Shown here one piece after another: positions 45,425-55,098 of a stretch of DNA of 64,000 nt. The DNA is from Brevibacillus humidisoli. GTDB taxonomy: Bacteria; Bacillota; Bacilli; Brevibacillales; Brevibacillaceae. Positions within the stretch are counted from its first letter, which is position 1. Each line of letters begins with the position of its first letter. The notes under the pieces are model-generated. The model was given only the letters and a program-made list of their open reading frames with translations. It had not been told where the DNA came from and ran no database searches. The translations under genes were made by a program, and so were the position numbers. The stretch is from positions 2,933,970-2,997,969 of the forward strand of contig NZ_CP087263.1 in NCBI RefSeq assembly GCF_020923435.1, written 5' to 3'.

Positions 45425-46729
45425 TTGCACCGCTTACTGGATTATCTGTTTCATCTGAAGGGTAACGAAACCACTGTGAGACGAGAACTGCTTGCCGGTA
45501 CTGTCTCCTTTTTTACGATGGTCTACATCGTCGTAGTCAATTCATCCATATTGGCTGACGCCGGGATCCCGCTGGAAGCTGGCATTGTTGCGACGGTGCT
45601 GGCTTCGGTGACCGGCTGTCTCCTGATGGCTGTGTGGGCAAACCGACCGCTCTTGTTGGTACCCGGAATGGGGATCAATGCCCTGTTTGCCTACACGTTG
45701 GTCCATTCCATGGGATTGAGCTGGCAGGAGGCGTTGGCTGCCGTTTTCACTGCGGGTATCGTCTTTGCAGTCGTATCGTTTACCCCTTTAGCTCATGTGA
45801 TTTCGTCGGCAATTCCACGCTCGCTGAAAGAGGCAATCACAGCTGGCATCGGGCTGTTCCTCGCTTTTATCGGGCTGCAAAAAGGCGGGGTGATCATCCT
45901 CGACCAGGAAACCTTTGTCGCACTGGGGCCTCTCTCCAGCCCGCAGATTCTGCTGACGATCTTCACCCTGCTTCTCACGTTGGTTCTTTTCCTGCGGCAA
46001 GTGCCGGGCAGCTTCCTGATCAGTATCGCAGCTGGTACACTGTTGACTGCCTTGGCCGGACAAATCGATACCGACGGGTTGAATCAATCAAGCAGCTTTT
46101 CTCTTGCTTCGTATGACTCCGTGTTCGCCGCTCTGAGCTTTGAGAGAGTCGGTTCCGTTACCTTCTGGATCGCCGCTTTCTCGATTGCCCTGGTTGTGAT
46201 CTTTGAAAGTATCGGAGTGATCCACAGCCAGCTCCAACTGCTGGGGAAACCGGAATCACTGTCGGCTGCGATGCGGGCAAGTGCTGTCTCTGTGATCACC
46301 TGCGGATTGTGGGGTACAAGCCCCACCGTATCGGCAGCTGAAAGTGTGGCCGGCATTTCGGCAGGCGGCAAAACCGGGTTGACGTCACTTACAACGGGCC
46401 TGCTGTTTCTGCTCTCTTTGCTGCTGCTCCCTGTCGTCACCTTGATTCCGGAAAGCGCGATCGCTCCCGTTCTGGTCGTCGTCGGTGGATTGATGATGCA
46501 GGGCGTAAGACATCTTCCTTTTGACGATCTGTCCGAGTGGTTTCCCGCTTTTTTAACCATTGCGCTGATTCCGCTCACATACAGTATCGTCGACGGGATG
46601 GGCTTCGGCTTTGTTGCCTATCCGCTGCTGAAATGGCTGCTTGGAAAAGGGCGGGACGTGTCGGTACCGCTGTACGTCATTGCCGGTTTGTTTGTGGTCT
46701 ATTTTGGGCTTCAGGCTGTAGGGGTTTAG
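45425..46729 (+). CDS. NCS2-family purine permease (AzgA/PbuG-like)
   Basis: 434-residue proton-coupled importer of adenine, guanine or hypoxanthine. Signature segments: GTVSFFTMVYIVVVNSSILADAGIP, PGMGINALFAYTLV, SLKEAITAGIGLFLAFIGLQ, FESIGVIHSQ and GTSPTVSAAESVAGIS. TTG start with AAGGAAGG upstream. No purine riboswitch core visible in the leader. Confidence 0.93.
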   Translation: MHRLLDYLFHLKGNETTVRRELLAGTVSFFTMVYIVVVNSSILADAGIPLEAGIVATVLASVTGCLLMAVWANRPLLLVPGMGINALFAYTLVHSMGLSWQEALAAVFTAGIVFAVVSFTPLAHVISSAIPRSLKEAITAGIGLFLAFIGLQKGGVIILDQETFVALGPLSSPQILLTIFTLLLTLVLFLRQVPGSFLISIAAGTLLTALAGQIDTDGLNQSSSFSLASYDSVFAALSFERVGSVTFWIAAFSIALVVIFESIGVIHSQLQLLGKPESLSAAMRASAVSVITCGLWGTSPTVSAAESVAGISAGGKTGLTSLTTGLLFLLSLLLLPVVTLIPESAIAPVLVVVGGLMMQGVRHLPFDDLSEWFPAFLTIALIPLTYSIVDGMGFGFVAYPLLKWLLGKGRDVSVPLYVIAGLFVVYFGLQAVGV

Positions 46730-46797
46730 GTTGCGAATGGTTTCAGGCAGTAATGACCATGCATTTTAAGTGTCATGCGTATTCCCGCATAAGGACG

Positions 46798-46840
46798 ACA
46801 AAAACTCTCGTATAACAGAGGTGGATACGGGAGTTTTTGT
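46798..46840. terminator. Bidirectional-type terminator after the purine permease
   Basis: Stem CAAAAACTC-T-CGTAT / ATACG-G-GAGTTTTTG with T5. Confidence 0.85.
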
Positions 46841-47048
46841 ATGCTGGCATGCATCACTGATCTACTCCTTGGCAGGTTTCTCCCTCCTATGATTGCGAAA
46901 TCGTTCTTGGACTGTCGTGGCCCGAAATCATCCCTCTTTCCGCAAAAAAACTGGTCAAATGCGTGACAGATAGCAAACGATAAGAAATGTCGTGCTGGAA
47001 AAAGTTATAGGATATAGAAAAACCTTAGAAGATGAGGAGAAAGTGAAA
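46841..47048. other. Intergenic stretch
   Basis: No gene or recognisable element apart from the upstream region of the SRPBCC gene. Confidence 0.3.
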
Positions 47049-47525
47049 ATGTCAAATGCAAACCCAAAGAGGATAGACTCAGCAAAAAGAATCATCAAGG
47101 CGCCCGCATCAAGCATTTATCAAGCCTTTTTGAACCCGGAGTCGCTGGTTTTATGGCTTCCGCCGGAAGGGATGGAGGGAAGAATCGATGACTTTCAGGC
47201 TTGGGAAGGCGGAACCTATCGCATGACGCTCACCTATGTCGGTTCTGATCAAATGGTCGGCAAAACATCAGAGAACTCTGACGTCGTTCAAGGAAAATTT
47301 CTGGAATTGAGTGAGGACAAGCGGATCGTACAGCAAATCCAATTCGTGTCTGAAGACCCGGCATTCGCCGGCAAGATGATCATGACCTGGAATCTGCACG
47401 CGGTTCCGGAGGGCACCGAAGTTTCGATCATTTGTGAGGATGTGCCTGAAGGGATTCGGCAGGATGAGCATGAAGAGGGGATGAGCTCCACCCTGGCCAA
47501 TCTTGCCGTCTTTCTCGAGGGCTGA
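47049..47525 (+). CDS. SRPBCC (AHSA1-like) domain protein
   Basis: 158 residues of the START/Bet v1-like superfamily: RIIKAPASSIYQAFLNPESLVLWLPPEGMEG, GGTYRMTLTY, GKFLELSEDKRIVQQIQF and a closing helix GMSSTLANLAVFLEG. A hydrophobic-cavity protein; ligand unknown, and commonly annotated as a polyketide-cyclase-like or AHSA1 protein. ATG 47049 with GAGGAG upstream. Confidence 0.88.
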   Translation: MSNANPKRIDSAKRIIKAPASSIYQAFLNPESLVLWLPPEGMEGRIDDFQAWEGGTYRMTLTYVGSDQMVGKTSENSDVVQGKFLELSEDKRIVQQIQFVSEDPAFAGKMIMTWNLHAVPEGTEVSIICEDVPEGIRQDEHEEGMSSTLANLAVFLEG

Positions 47526-47751
47526 TTCAGTGTGCCTCTTATCGAACATATGAATCGTTTTCGTTAATATGTGAGCAACAGCCGTTCTCATGCTCTGAAG
47601 CTCGGTGAGGAATCAACTGCGAAAGACTAAATCTCTGCTGTGTTTATAAAAACCTTCTCTCAGCGCTTACCCTAACGCTAAAAGAAGGCCTATGATTGAT
47701 ATGTTGATTGATAAGTTGCTCTGAACTCTGCTTGCCAAAACAAGGATTCCA

Positions 47752-48297
47752 TCAACCGATCAACCGCCCAATAGCATGAGCCAGATACAACACCGGCAGT
47801 GCCAGCAGTGCATAAGGAAGCGATCCCTTTAGGCTCTGTGGCTGCAGGTGTTGTTCTCCGCGAAGACGGCGGTACATGTACCACGTGTACGGCAGAAGCA
47901 CCGTAACAGCTGTCACGACACCGGGCGTATACCCATGAAACAGCACACTTTGGCCAACATGAGTAAACACATTGGCCGTCATAACTGTGAGACAAACTAG
48001 AAAGTATTGCATTCCTCCGCCCATCGTAAGGGAGCGGGCAGCAAGGTAACTGGATGATAAGATAAACACGAAGATGACCCCTACAGCTATCGCAAACTGA
48101 ACCGTCGTCATGCTCGCCGATGCCAGAATCAACGGGGCTAGCAAACTGCTGCCAACGAGTGACTGCAGCTCATCCAGGTTGGCCTGCATCCACCACTCAA
48201 ACGTGATCACTTCTTCTGCATCGTGAATTAAAAAGATGACTGGAAACAACCAGATCAGTTGTTTCAATGAAAGCTTGTTATCCAGGTATGACAGCAT
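47752..48297 (-). CDS. HXXEE-domain membrane protein
   Basis: 181 residues, about five membrane helices. The name-giving HDAEE motif is at residues 25-29 in FLIHDAEEVITFEWW. Family function unknown. Its ATG follows the stop of the nucleosidase-glutaredoxin gene by two bases, suggesting translational coupling with no RBS of its own. Confidence 0.82.
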   Translation of the reverse strand: MLSYLDNKLSLKQLIWLFPVIFLIHDAEEVITFEWWMQANLDELQSLVGSSLLAPLILASASMTTVQFAIAVGVIFVFILSSSYLAARSLTMGGGMQYFLVCLTVMTANVFTHVGQSVLFHGYTPGVVTAVTVLLPYTWYMYRRLRGEQHLQPQSLKGSLPYALLALPVLYLAHAIGRLIG

Positions 48298-48299
48298 GC

Positions 48300-49250
48300 T
48301 TAGGTATCCGTCCGATCCACACCACGCAGCAATTGCTCCAGTTCGGCGGGGTTGTATCCCTTTACCGCCTTATCGCCAACCGCGGTCACTGGTACACCAA
48401 GAAAACCAAACCGTTCCACTTCTTCACGATATTCCTGCCGCTCCATCACATCGCGGACCTCATAGGCAATACCTTGTTCCTGGAGGTATTGCTTCACCAT
48501 CTCGCAGTCCACACAGCCTTTCGTGGAGTATACAATCACCGGGGCCGCCTGTGGCTTCATCTGATCCAGCATCCCCGTAACGATGGCAAACGAACGCTGG
48601 GAGGCCAATTGGGTAAACTCAGCAAAGTTGACGTGAGCGGAACCGTCAGCTTTATCCGACATCGAGCGGACAATGACAAACGGTACCCCGTTCATTGCGC
48701 AAACCTGGGCAACAGCTGCTCCCTCCATCTCCGTACAGGATGCGGCAAACTGCTTGTACAGTTGGTTTACTTTCTCCCGATCTGCGAGAAACTGATCGCC
48801 GGAGAGAATACGCCCCTCTAGGACACGGACCCCCTCCCCGACTGTCTTGCCGGCAGCGACGGCGAGACGGATCAGTTCGTCATCCGCTTCCCAGACCCAC
48901 TTCTCCTGGAAAGGAATCTCCCCTGGTTGGAAACCCAGTGCCGTCACATCCACATCATGCTGCAGACAGTCTGTAGAGACGACGATATCGCCGATGTTTA
49001 ACTCCGGGTGAACCGCTCCTGCCACACCGGTAAAAATAACACGATCCACCTGATACTGATCGACCAGTATCTGGGTGCAGACGCTGGCGTTTACTTTTCC
49101 CACACCTGACTTGCAAAGCACAACCGACTGACCTGCCAACTTCCCTTCATGGTACGTAATTCCGGCTTTCGTAGATGAGACCGTCTCCGTCATCGCGGTG
49201 TGATAGAGCGCGATCTCCTCGTCCATCGCGCCGATGATTCCGATGCGCAT
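48300..49250 (-). CDS. mtnN: MTA/SAH nucleosidase fused to a glutaredoxin domain
   Basis: 316 residues. Residues 1-228 are a complete 5'-methylthioadenosine/S-adenosylhomocysteine nucleosidase: GAMDEEI with Glu12, FTGVAGAVHPELNIGDIVVST, CTEMEGAA with Glu174/Glu176 and MSDKAD with Asp199. Residues 237-312 are a glutaredoxin-like domain with a CVDC redox pair (Cys246, Cys249) and the cis-proline segment FLGVPVTAVG. Nucleosidases are normally about 230 residues, so this is a genuine in-frame fusion. The enzyme recycles SAM by-products; the redox domain may link activity to thiol status. Followed directly by an HXXEE gene. Confidence 0.92.
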   Translation of the reverse strand: MRIGIIGAMDEEIALYHTAMTETVSSTKAGITYHEGKLAGQSVVLCKSGVGKVNASVCTQILVDQYQVDRVIFTGVAGAVHPELNIGDIVVSTDCLQHDVDVTALGFQPGEIPFQEKWVWEADDELIRLAVAAGKTVGEGVRVLEGRILSGDQFLADREKVNQLYKQFAASCTEMEGAAVAQVCAMNGVPFVIVRSMSDKADGSAHVNFAEFTQLASQRSFAIVTGMLDQMKPQAAPVIVYSTKGCVDCEMVKQYLQEQGIAYEVRDVMERQEYREEVERFGFLGVPVTAVGDKAVKGYNPAELEQLLRGVDRTDT

Positions 49251-49302
49251 GGCAATCCTCCTGTATCTGCAATCAGACTTGCGTTCTTCTTTTTATAAAG
49301 TG

Positions 49303-50310
49303 TTACGCTTGCGTACGCGTGCTCTCTCGATGTTCAATCCGATGCGGCAGTACCACAATATGCTGTTCCACCTGTTCGTTGTTCATGTACTTCGTCAGTA
49401 GGCGCATCGCGACCGCCCCGATGTCGTACATAGGCTGTACCACACTGGTTAGACGCGGCCGTACCATCTCGGCTAGTCTCACATTGTCAAACCCGATCAC
49501 TTCCACGTCCTCCGGCACGCGCAACCCGGCATCCTGGACAGCGTGAATCGCACCGATCGCCATCTCATCGCTGGCCGCAAACACAGCCGTGGGCGGCTGA
49601 GACAGCTTGAGGAAATCTTTCATCGCATTCAATCCTGAATTGTATTGGTAATTCCCTTTGGCGACCAGTTCTTCCTCATAGGGGATATCTGCGTCGGCAA
49701 GGGCCTGTTTAAAGCCTTCAAAACGAAGCAGTCCTCCAAGTGGATCGTTGAGCGGTCCGCTAATCATCGCGAGGCGGCGGTGACCGTCATCGATCAGCAG
49801 CCGGGTGGCGTCATACGCTGCTTGGAAGTGGTCAATCGTAACCGACGGCAGTACACTTTCCACATCCCGCGTAGCAGCCAGCACGACCGGGACCGAGGCT
49901 GTCGACAGCACCTGCAGATGGGCGTCTTTTACTTCCGCACCCATAAACAGCAGTCCGTCCACCTGCTTTTCAAGCAGCGTGTTGATTAACTGCAACTCTT
50001 TCTCCAGCCGTTGGTCAGAGTTGCACAAGATAATATTGTATTTGTACATGGTGGCGATATCTTCGATTCCCCGGGCGAGTTCGGAAAAGAACATACTGGA
50101 GATGTCCGGAATAATGACCCCGACCGTCGTTGTCTTTTTGCTGGCCAGACCTCTCGCCACGGCATTTGGGCGATACCCGAGACGCTCAATCGCGGCCAGT
50201 ACCTTTTTCCTTGTTGTCGGCTTTACATTAGGGTTGCCGTTGACGACACGGGAAACCGTGGCCATGGAGACGCCTGCTTCCCTGGCGACATCGTAGATAG
50301 TAATCGGCAT
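49303..50310 (-). CDS. ccpA: Catabolite control protein A (LacI family)
   Basis: 335 residues. LacI helix-turn-helix [61 protein letters not shown], then a periplasmic-binding-like core with [20 protein letters not shown]. It binds HPr-Ser-P and controls carbon-responsive genes at cre sites. Located just downstream of aroA, the same order as in B. subtilis, which supports CcpA over other LacI members. Confidence 0.93.
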   Translation of the reverse strand: MPITIYDVAREAGVSMATVSRVVNGNPNVKPTTRKKVLAAIERLGYRPNAVARGLASKKTTTVGVIIPDISSMFFSELARGIEDIATMYKYNIILCNSDQRLEKELQLINTLLEKQVDGLLFMGAEVKDAHLQVLSTASVPVVLAATRDVESVLPSVTIDHFQAAYDATRLLIDDGHRRLAMISGPLNDPLGGLLRFEGFKQALADADIPYEEELVAKGNYQYNSGLNAMKDFLKLSQPPTAVFAASDEMAIGAIHAVQDAGLRVPEDVEVIGFDNVRLAEMVRPRLTSVVQPMYDIGAVAMRLLTKYMNNEQVEQHIVVLPHRIEHRESTRTQA

Positions 50311-50452
50311 CGTGAAACCACTCCTTCCACCATATTTTGGTTTTCATAATTGTTTTCATAAATGTATGGACATATCATACGACATACGTCCGTTTGATGC
50401 AATCGTTTTCTTCTATTTATTCTATGAAAAAACAGATCCGCTTATCCGATTA

Positions 50453-50490
50453 GAAAAACCGGCAATCCCGTTTATCCGGGACGCCGGTTT
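50453..50490 (-). terminator. Terminator between aroA and ccpA
   Basis: Stem AAACCGGC / GCCGGTTT with inner CCCG/CGGG and T5 on the minus strand, in the aroA-ccpA gap; ccpA may therefore also have its own promoter. Confidence 0.8.
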
Positions 50491-50558
50491 CTATTGATTG
50501 GCTGCCTGTGGATAGAGACGTGAAATACCGGTTCAGTGCGCCGGGTCCTCCGTCCTAC

Positions 50559-51653
50559 TTACTTGGCTGCCGTCGTTTCCTGTTTGTACAGCCCGGATGC
50601 GTACAACTCGTCGAGGATCTCATTGAATTGCGGAATCGTCACCTGCTGCTTGGCATCAGACAAGGCGACATCCGGATCAGGATGAACTTCAATCATCACG
50701 CCGTCAGAGCCTACCGCCAGTCCAGCCTTTGCCGTCGGCAGAAGCAGGTCGCGACGCCCCGTAGAGTGCGTTACGTCTACAAATACCGGCAGATGGGTCT
50801 CCTGTTTTAACAGCGGGACAGCGGAGATATCCAGCGTGTTGCGGGTTGCTTTCTCATACGTGCGAATCCCGCGCTCACAAAGCATCACCTGCGTGTTGCC
50901 TTCTGATACAATGTATTCTGCGGCATAGATGAACTCTTCAATCGTCGCCGACAAACCACGTTTCAGCAGCACAGGGTGGTTGACCCGGCCAGCCGCTTTG
51001 AGCAACTCAAAGTTCTGCATGTTGCGAGCACCGATCTGGATTACGTCGATGTATTGTGTCGCCAGTTCGATATCGTTCGGGCTGACGATTTCACTAATCG
51101 TAACCAGGTTGAACTCGTCTCCGATCCGCTTCAGGATCTCAAGCCCTTCCACACCCAACCCTTGGAAGTCATAGGGAGAGGTACGAGGTTTGAATGCGCC
51201 GCCGCGCAGGACACGCAGTCCCTGTTTTGCGTGATTTTCCGCAACCAGCCGCACCTGTTCATAGCTTTCAACGGAACATGGCCCGGCGATCAACACAGGT
51301 GCAGAACCGCCAAAGGCGACTCCTTTTACATGGATAACCGTATCTTCCAATTGTTTTTTGCGGCTGACCAGCAGTACTTTCTTATTATCGTCCTTCTGCA
51401 GATCAAGCGAGGCCTTGAAGATCTGCTTGAACAGATAACGTACCGTGTCATCCGTGAACGGTCCCTTGTTATGTTCCACCAATAGATTGAGCATTTCACG
51501 CTCGCGCTCGGGGTCGAAGCGGTTGATCCCTTGTTTCAACTTCTCCTTGCCCAGTTCTTGAACGAGCTCTGCCCGTTGACTGACCAGTTCCAAAATCTTC
51601 AGATTAATCTCGTCCACTTGCTTGCGCAACGTTTCGATTTGTTCGTTGCTCAT
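50559..51653 (-). CDS. aroA: Bifunctional DAHP synthase / chorismate mutase
   Basis: 364 residues. The N-terminal AroQ-type chorismate mutase ([35 protein letters not shown]) is fused to a type I-beta DAHP synthase ([69 protein letters not shown]). It makes the first shikimate-pathway intermediate and is feedback-controlled through the mutase domain in relatives. This fusion is the B. subtilis AroA (AroG) type. ATG 51653 chosen by the GGTGGAG site. Confidence 0.95.
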   Translation of the reverse strand: MSNEQIETLRKQVDEINLKILELVSQRAELVQELGKEKLKQGINRFDPEREREMLNLLVEHNKGPFTDDTVRYLFKQIFKASLDLQKDDNKKVLLVSRKKQLEDTVIHVKGVAFGGSAPVLIAGPCSVESYEQVRLVAENHAKQGLRVLRGGAFKPRTSPYDFQGLGVEGLEILKRIGDEFNLVTISEIVSPNDIELATQYIDVIQIGARNMQNFELLKAAGRVNHPVLLKRGLSATIEEFIYAAEYIVSEGNTQVMLCERGIRTYEKATRNTLDISAVPLLKQETHLPVFVDVTHSTGRRDLLLPTAKAGLAVGSDGVMIEVHPDPDVALSDAKQQVTIPQFNEILDELYASGLYKQETTAAK

Positions 51654-51783
51654 CTTCTCCACCCCTTCTCGTACGGCTAATCTCTCTTTCGGCTACCCGA
51701 CAAGTTAGGGAATATTATAAAGGAACCCAAGTCGTTTGTCAGCATTTTAGCGCCAAAAAGCGCGAAAGTGTTTGTAAAGAAAT

Positions 51784-51797
51784 TTAAAGCGCTTTCA
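51784..51797. promoter_or_regulatory. Candidate cre (CcpA-binding) site
   Basis: TGAAAGCGCTTTAA on the minus strand, close to the optimal cre palindrome TGAAAGCGCTTTCA, in the gap between aroA and the divergent FtsA-like gene. ccpA itself is one gene beyond aroA. Confidence 0.65.
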
Positions 51798-51930
51798 TTT
51801 CTGAGGAGACAGACAACTGCTGCGCTTTTTCGACAGGATTCTTGGCAGCGAGAGCGAATACATACGAAGGAACGAAAAAATTGCCAGAACAACAGCAATG
51901 TTTTTGCAGATAAAAAGGAGTGACGGCAGC

Positions 51931-54108
51931 ATGTCGCACGATACACCAGATCAACATGCGATCTTTGCCTTGGATATCGGTACACGCAGCGTCGTCGGGC
52001 TGATCGTCGAGCCGGACAACGAGCAGTTTAACGTGATCGACTGTGAAATCCAGGAGCATGACGAACGCTCGATGCTGGATGGTCAGATTCACGATGTGGT
52101 GGCAGTGGCAAAGGTGATTGAACAAGTGAAGAACCGCTTCGCCGAAAAGCACGGCCCCCTGCGTAAAGTAGCGGTGGCCGCTGCCGGACGATCGCTGCGC
52201 ACACGACGCGTGCAGGTGGAGATGGAGATCACCCACCGAACCAGTTTGACGAGGGACGATATCCTGACCCTAGAGTTTACAGCTGTACAGGAGGCGCAAG
52301 CGGAACTGGCCAAAGAGTTGAATGAACAGGACACCACCCGCTATTACTGCGTTGGCTACAGCGTCGTCAACTACTATCTGGATGGTGAAGTGATCGGCAG
52401 TCTGGTCGATCAGCGGGGGGACAAGGCTAGTATTGACGTGATCGCCACCTTTTTGCCGCGTGTCGTAGTCGATTCGCTGCTGGCTGCCTTGAAGCGCTGC
52501 GACTTGGAGATGCAGGCCCTGACACTGGAACCGATCGCGGCGATCAACGTGCTGATCCCGGTCACCATGCGTCGCCTCAACATCGCCTTGGTAGACATCG
52601 GGGCCGGAACCTCCGACGTCGCCCTGACCGAAGAAGGCACGATTACCGCCTATGGCATGGTGCCTGTAGCCGGAGACGAAATCACAGACGGATTGATGAA
52701 TGCCTTTCTGCTTGATTTTTCGATCGCGGAAACGGTCAAGCGCAAGCTGATCCACGAGGAGACCATTCAGTTTCAAGATATTCTGGGGATCGAACATACC
52801 TTGTCACGGGAGGAGGTCGTGCAGGGGATTGAATCGGAGATTGACCGTCTGGCCGGCAAGATCGCTGAAAAAATCATGGAACTAAACGGGAAACCGCCAC
52901 AAGCGGTGATGCTGATCGGCGGCGGCAGTCTGACGCCTAAACTGCCGGAAAAGCTGGCCGCAAGCCTCAAACTGCCGGCCAATCGAGTCGCTGTCCGGGG
53001 AGCCGATGCCATCCAGCAGTTCATCGGCCATCATCCGCAGATCAGCGGTCCGGAGTTCGTCACACCAGTAGGCATCGCAGTAGCTGCCCGCAAACATCCA
53101 ATCAAATACATGACGGTGACTGTCAATGACAACCCGATCCGCATCTTCGATCTGCGCAAGGTAAGTGTCGGAGACTCCCTGTTGACCGCCGGACTGGATA
53201 TCCGCCGTCTGTACGGACGCCCTGGACTGGCCAAGACCGTCACGTTGAATGGACGAATGCGGATCATACCGGGCGGTCACGGTACCGCGCCGGCCATCCT
53301 GCAAAACGGAGAGCAGGTGGGATTGGACGCACCATTATCAGATGGTGATGTCATTACCGTTGTGCCCGGTCAGGATGGCGCAGAGGCAGAGGCATCGATT
53401 GCCCAGCTGCTCGACGAAGTGGATACTCTGGACCTGACGGCAAACGGCAAACCGGTCTCTCTGGCTCCGGTCGCTCTCGTCAACGGCCAGCCCTATCCGC
53501 TGGACGCTCCGTTAAGCGATCGCGATCAGATCGAGGTGCGTCTCCCGCGAACAGTGGGTGAAGCCTTGCAACAGACCGGTCTTGTTCCGGCTCCTGGCAG
53601 CATCGAAGAGACCCGCTACATCCAGGTCACCCTAAACGGGCAGAACTGCCGCATCCCGCAGACGCAGGTGAAGCTGACGTTGAATGGCAAACCGGCAACA
53701 GCAGCAGACCGCATCCGCACTGGAGACGACTTGTACTATGCGGTGGAGTCACTGCCCCTGCCGACGATCCAAGAGTTGTCACCTTCGGAAGACTGGAGCC
53801 ACCTGGCGATTCATGTGACGTTTAACGGACGGCCGGTATCAATACGCACCACCCAGCTCTCCATTACGATGGACGGCAAGCCGGTCAGCGAGGAGACCGT
53901 CGTCCATGATGGCGCCGTGATTGCGATCAACATCTCACCAAGCCCACCTCCTGTCTTTAACGATATCTTTCGCTATGTAGATGTGGAGTTGACGCCAAAC
54001 AGCAAAGAAGGACAGCTGCGACTGATGACGACGGTAAACAGTGAGCCTGCTTCCTTCCAAACTCCGATTAAGGATGGGGATGTTTTGGAGCTGTATTGGG
54101 AGTCGTAA
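51931..54108 (+). CDS. Long FtsA/PilM-like actin-fold protein with C-terminal beta-rich repeats
   Basis: 725 residues. Residues 1-400 form an FtsA/PilM-type actin-like ATPase: FALDIGTRSVVGLIVEP (phosphate 1), IALVDIGAGTSDVALTEEG (phosphate 2), AVMLIGGGSLTPKLPEKLA (adenosine). The remaining 320 residues consist of about four repeats of a small unit with (V/L)TLNG..., 'GxP' and 'L.DGD.I' (VTLNGRMRIIPGG, LDLTANGKPVSL, VTLNGQNCRIPQ, VTFNGRPVSIRT), which look like beta-grasp modules. No membrane-targeting helix as in true FtsA. Related long proteins occur in Bacillales as FtsA paralogues; role unknown, perhaps an envelope scaffold. Confidence 0.85.
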   Translation: MSHDTPDQHAIFALDIGTRSVVGLIVEPDNEQFNVIDCEIQEHDERSMLDGQIHDVVAVAKVIEQVKNRFAEKHGPLRKVAVAAAGRSLRTRRVQVEMEITHRTSLTRDDILTLEFTAVQEAQAELAKELNEQDTTRYYCVGYSVVNYYLDGEVIGSLVDQRGDKASIDVIATFLPRVVVDSLLAALKRCDLEMQALTLEPIAAINVLIPVTMRRLNIALVDIGAGTSDVALTEEGTITAYGMVPVAGDEITDGLMNAFLLDFSIAETVKRKLIHEETIQFQDILGIEHTLSREEVVQGIESEIDRLAGKIAEKIMELNGKPPQAVMLIGGGSLTPKLPEKLAASLKLPANRVAVRGADAIQQFIGHHPQISGPEFVTPVGIAVAARKHPIKYMTVTVNDNPIRIFDLRKVSVGDSLLTAGLDIRRLYGRPGLAKTVTLNGRMRIIPGGHGTAPAILQNGEQVGLDAPLSDGDVITVVPGQDGAEAEASIAQLLDEVDTLDLTANGKPVSLAPVALVNGQPYPLDAPLSDRDQIEVRLPRTVGEALQQTGLVPAPGSIEETRYIQVTLNGQNCRIPQTQVKLTLNGKPATAADRIRTGDDLYYAVESLPLPTIQELSPSEDWSHLAIHVTFNGRPVSIRTTQLSITMDGKPVSEETVVHDGAVIAINISPSPPPVFNDIFRYVDVELTPNSKEGQLRLMTTVNSEPASFQTPIKDGDVLELYWES

Positions 54109-54260
54109 TAGAATACGGAGGATGACGCTCTTTTCAGCTGATGTGAAGAGAGCGTTTTCTATTTCTCTCCCGCTACGTGTGGGATCGGCGACAAGCGAAA
54201 AGAAGGCGCCCCCTCCCATAATCGTTCTTTCCTTCGGGGACAGCCTTCTTAGCTTGGTTT

Positions 54261-54557
54261 TTACTGCTTTTGCTGTTCAAACAATTCATTGAACTCCTGC
54301 GCCATCTGCAGATCGAGATCGGTCAAGCCGCCGGCGTTCCAGGAGGACAAGCGAAGCGTGACCAGCTTGTAGTCGATCGCGATCAGCGGATGGTGGTCGT
54401 GCTGTTCGGACCGCTCCGCCACCTTGTTGACGAACGCGATTCCGTCCATAAACGCTTTAAAGCGGTACTTCCGCTCAATCCACTTCTCATCTGTGCGCAC
54501 CCAGCCAGCAGCAGTCGACAAACGCTCTTCAATCTGCTGGTCCGTCAATCGTTCCAT
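54261..54557 (-). CDS. phhB: 4a-hydroxytetrahydrobiopterin (pterin-4a-carbinolamine) dehydratase
   Basis: 98 residues, full length for the family. Active-site histidines are in SEQHDHHPLIAIDYKLV, followed by LRLSSWNAGGLTDLDLQMAQEFN. Recycles oxidised pterin cofactor. ATG 54557 with GAGGAGGGAG upstream. No aromatic amino-acid hydroxylase gene is in the window, so the partner reaction is unknown; it may serve in molybdopterin or folate-related chemistry. Confidence 0.93.
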   Translation of the reverse strand: MERLTDQQIEERLSTAAGWVRTDEKWIERKYRFKAFMDGIAFVNKVAERSEQHDHHPLIAIDYKLVTLRLSSWNAGGLTDLDLQMAQEFNELFEQQKQ

Positions 54558-54574
54558 CGCACTCCCTCCTCGCC

Positions 54575-54904
54575 TCAGGCTTGAACTGCTTCTGCAATCG
54601 CCTGTCTGGTAATCTTCCAGTGGGACGTATGCCATTTGACAGAGCCGTCTTCGAGCAAGAAAATCTGCGGTGATTCGTGTTTGATGCCGTAACGCTCGGC
54701 GATATCATTGGAGACGGGACGATCTTCCCGCACCAGAACGATCGCTGCGGGCAGCTCGTTTTCCTCCAGGAAGGCGGAAAATTCGTCGTGTGCTGACGTA
54801 CTGATCGGGCAAATCGTGCTGTGTTTGAACAGCAAGCGCTTGCCCGGCTGGTTGACAAACTGCTCCAGTTGTTCGACAGAATGAAGTTGCGTAAGTGACG
54901 CCAT
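54575..54904 (-). CDS. ytxJ: Bacillithiol-linked monothiol protein YtxJ
   Basis: 109 residues, thioredoxin-fold protein of the YtxJ/BrxC family: LLFKHSTICPISTSAHDEFSAFL with the single conserved cysteine in the TCPIS context, then HESPQIFLLEDGSVKWHTSHWKIT. Acts in debacillithiolation of proteins in relatives, so the host probably makes bacillithiol. ATG 54904 chosen by the GGGAGG site; the open frame extends upstream without similarity. Close behind is phhB (17 bases). Confidence 0.92.
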   Translation of the reverse strand: MASLTQLHSVEQLEQFVNQPGKRLLFKHSTICPISTSAHDEFSAFLEENELPAAIVLVREDRPVSNDIAERYGIKHESPQIFLLEDGSVKWHTSHWKITRQAIAEAVQA

Positions 54905-55098
54905 CGTGTGATCCTCCCTTTTCTCTATCATCCAGTTGCCATGAGTTGTTCCCTCTCTCACAGTATAAGAAAAAACTGGCGGTAAAACCAGCATGGGAAA
55001 CAACCTTTTCAGCAAACAGCAGGAAAAGGCATCAATCATGATCATCAGTTCAGGACTGCGCAAGACGACGGCTGCCTAAGCGAGAGGTGCCCAGCTTA

